A stretch of 64,000 nucleotides of DNA, from contig NZ_KI912515.1 in the NCBI RefSeq assembly GCF_000518865.1, forward strand, positions 145,843 to 209,842. Reading direction: 5' to 3'. The position numbers and the translations under genes are program-made. Within the stretch, counting starts at the first letter, position 1. Each line of letters opens with the position of its first letter. The stretch is from Bacillus sp. J37. Lineage in GTDB: Bacteria > Bacillota > Bacilli > Bacillales > Bacillaceae. Below, one piece after another: positions 62,436 through 64,000 of this stretch. Below the pieces are notes generated by a model that did no database searches, was not told where the DNA came from, and saw nothing but the letters and a program-made list of their open reading frames with translations.

Positions 62436-63437
62436 ATGAATTTAACGATTAAAGATATTGCGAAGATGGCTGGAGTATCTCCAGGAACTGTTTCAAAAAT
62501 TATTAATAACTATGGTGGCATTAGTGAAAAAACGAAGAAAAAGGTGCTGGATATTATCCAGGAAACAGGGTATCAGCCTACTTTTTCTGCAAAAGCACTT
62601 GCCACCAAGAAATCTAATTTAATTGGGTTAATTTATGCTGGTAAAGTAAATGTTGATTTTACACATCCTTACTTCAATGAAGTTGTCACTTCGTTTAAAA
62701 AAGCAATTGGCATGTTAGGCTATGACATTATCATGTTCTCAAATGAACAATTCTATAAAGATAATGGGAGTTATTTGGCCAGATGTCGCCATTTCCATGT
62801 AGATGGCTGTGTCATCATTGCTGGTGAAGAAATAGAAGATGCCATTTTTGAGCTTGTACGTGAAGATATACCTTGTATGGGAGTTGACCTTGAGCTTAGT
62901 GGACCAAAAGCTAGCTTCGTGATGAGTGATAATGTGAATTTATCTAGAAAGGTGATTCAGCACTTTTATTTGCAAGGAATTAGAGACATTGGGTATATTG
63001 GTGGTCAAGAAGATTCTGCGATCACGATGTTTCGCGAAAAAGGTTTAAGAGAAACAATGGATCAGCTTGGTATGGAGATTCATCAAGAATGGTTTCAATA
63101 TGGCGATTTCCATGAAGAAAGTGGATACCAAGCAATGAAAAAAATATTAGAAAAAAAGCCTTATCCACGAGCTATTTTTGCCGCATCGGATATGATGGCT
63201 TTTGGTGCAATTGATGCGATTAGAGAAAAGGGACTAAGGGTCCCTGAAGATATATCTGTGATTGGCTGCGATGATATTGACGCATGCCGACATAGCAGTC
63301 CCAGATTATCAACAGTAAGACAGGATAAAAAACAGCTAGGGAAACTGGCTGCTTACATGCTAAATGATTTAATCAATGGAAAATCAGAGTTAAAGCCGGT
63401 TTTTATCGATTCTGATTTAATTGTAAGAGAGTCATAA
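62436..63437 (+). CDS. LacI-family transcriptional regulator
   Basis: 333-aa repressor. The N-terminal helix-turn-helix with hinge is [20 protein letters not shown] and [16 protein letters not shown]. The periplasmic-binding-protein-like sensor follows ([67 protein letters not shown]). It stands between the permease and glycosidase genes and probably controls the operators at 58971-59115. GAGGGACC is upstream of ATG 62436. Confidence 0.95.
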   Translation: MNLTIKDIAKMAGVSPGTVSKIINNYGGISEKTKKKVLDIIQETGYQPTFSAKALATKKSNLIGLIYAGKVNVDFTHPYFNEVVTSFKKAIGMLGYDIIMFSNEQFYKDNGSYLARCRHFHVDGCVIIAGEEIEDAIFELVREDIPCMGVDLELSGPKASFVMSDNVNLSRKVIQHFYLQGIRDIGYIGGQEDSAITMFREKGLRETMDQLGMEIHQEWFQYGDFHEESGYQAMKKILEKKPYPRAIFAASDMMAFGAIDAIREKGLRVPEDISVIGCDDIDACRHSSPRLSTVRQDKKQLGKLAAYMLNDLINGKSELKPVFIDSDLIVRES

Positions 63438-63477
63438 TGCTATCATAAGAATAGAATTTGGTGGAGGGACAACAACA

Positions 63478-64000
63478 ATGGCAATTATACAATTTCCAAA
63501 AGAAATGAGATGGGGAGCAGCTACAGCTGCATACCAAATCGAAGGAGCAGCTAATGAAGATGGAAGAGGTCCTTCCATTTGGGATACTTTTGCCAAGACT
63601 CCTGGTAAAGTACTAAATGGCGATAACGGAGATGTAGCGTGTGACAGCTATCACCGCTATGAAGAGGATATTGCATTAATGAAAGAACTCGGCATTGATA
63701 TTTATCGTTTTTCCGTATCATGGCCACGTATTTTTCCAAATGGAACTGGAGAAATAAATGAAAAAGGTCTTCAGTTCTATCGTGATTTTGTAGACGCACT
63801 CATAGCAAACGGAATCGAGCCAATGTGTACGCTATATCACTGGGATCTGCCACAGGCTCTTCAAGATAAGGGTGGCTGGGATAGTCGTGATACAGTGGAT
63901 GCATTTGCTGATTATGCTGAGCTTATGTTTAAAGAGTTTAACGGAAAAATTAAAAAGTGGATAACAATTAATGAACCATGGTGTGTATCATTTCTATCAA
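63478..64000 (+). CDS. Glycoside hydrolase family 1 (beta-glucosidase), partial
   Basis: The start of a GH1 enzyme; the window ends after ~174 residues of a family that is usually ~450 aa. ATG 63478 follows GGTGGAGGGA. The N-terminal signature FPKEMRWGAATAAYQIEGAA is followed by DGRGPSIWDTFAKTPGKV, DSYHRYEEDI, YRFSVSWPRIFPNG, LYHWDLPQAL and the acid/base TINEPWC near residue 164. It hydrolyses beta-glucosides or related sugars (phosphorylated or free forms cannot be told here), which fits the ABC transporter upstream. Confidence 0.93.
   Translation, partial: MAIIQFPKEMRWGAATAAYQIEGAANEDGRGPSIWDTFAKTPGKVLNGDNGDVACDSYHRYEEDIALMKELGIDIYRFSVSWPRIFPNGTGEINEKGLQFYRDFVDALIANGIEPMCTLYHWDLPQALQDKGGWDSRDTVDAFADYAELMFKEFNGKIKKWITINEPWCVSFLS

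Overview
The window is chromosomal DNA from a low-GC, endospore-forming Bacillaceae (Bacillus or a close relative such as Metabacillus; genus not resolved). Gene order follows, almost gene for gene, the qox-to-pyrG segment of the Bacillus subtilis chromosome (the ywc, ywd, ywf, ywg, ywh, ywi and ywj blocks). Sporulation genes (ywcE, gerQ, rsfA, pbpG) and strong AGGAGG ribosome sites agree. I see no rRNA, tRNA, CRISPR, prophage or transposase gene.

Layout. 1-1.3 kb: a NERD-domain gene broken by a frameshift. 1.6-5.5 kb: qoxABCD, the aa3 menaquinol oxidase. 5.6-12.4 kb: ywcE, a NiaP-like permease, nfrA, an orphan beta-propeller membrane protein, an SDR, a DnaA-box cluster, a thioredoxin-reductase-like flavoprotein and a small helical protein. 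12.7-13.6 kb: FMN riboswitch and ribU. 13.7-18.6 kb: an AraC regulator divergent from galK-galE-galT. 18.8-24.3 kb: a SigB-type stress gene, a glycosyltransferase, ung and small genes, gerQ, a GNAT and hemQ. 24.5-30.5 kb: pta, an aldehyde dehydrogenase, lipL, an EcsC protein, rsfA and a DUF1450 gene. 30.9-39.5 kb: ywfO, ywgA, ywhC, ywhD, pbpG, speE-speB and a CAP-domain exoprotein. 39.7-44.2 kb: ywiB-argS and clsB-uvsE. 44.5-55.2 kb: a fatty and branched-chain acyl-CoA block: fadF, thiolase, hydroxyacyl-CoA dehydrogenase, two acyl-CoA dehydrogenases, a TetR regulator and the B12-dependent fused mutase icmF. 55.8-58.4 kb: rpoE and pyrG with its G-slippage attenuator. 58.9-64 kb: a sugar ABC transporter, a LacI regulator and the start of a GH1 glycosidase, probably a beta-glucoside module placed next to the conserved block.

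Regulation readable from the sequence: FadR-like box in the fadF promoter; FadR-like box plus CcpA cre ahead of the thiolase operon; cre about 56 bp upstream of the inferred pta start; cre plus an inverted repeat in the gal promoter; SigB promoter for the 17M-like stress gene; three LacI-type operators around the sugar ABC promoter; FMN riboswitch with terminator for ribU; GGGCTC start plus terminator for pyrG.

The least explained part is the intergenic DNA, which holds several dispersed repeat families. (1) A ~118-bp element present twice, at 34.26-34.38 kb (minus) and 41.85-41.97 kb (plus): a conserved leader then exactly five 20-bp units, each copy lying in a convergent gap. (2) Family A, five copies, with conserved ends and exchangeable hairpin cores; one copy sits inside a family B element at 55.4 kb. 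(3) Family B, with and without a GC-rich core. (4) Family D, two copies in the leaders of speE and ywiB-argS. (5) Family E, three copies, one in the pyrG leader. These are the best candidates for undescribed biology here.
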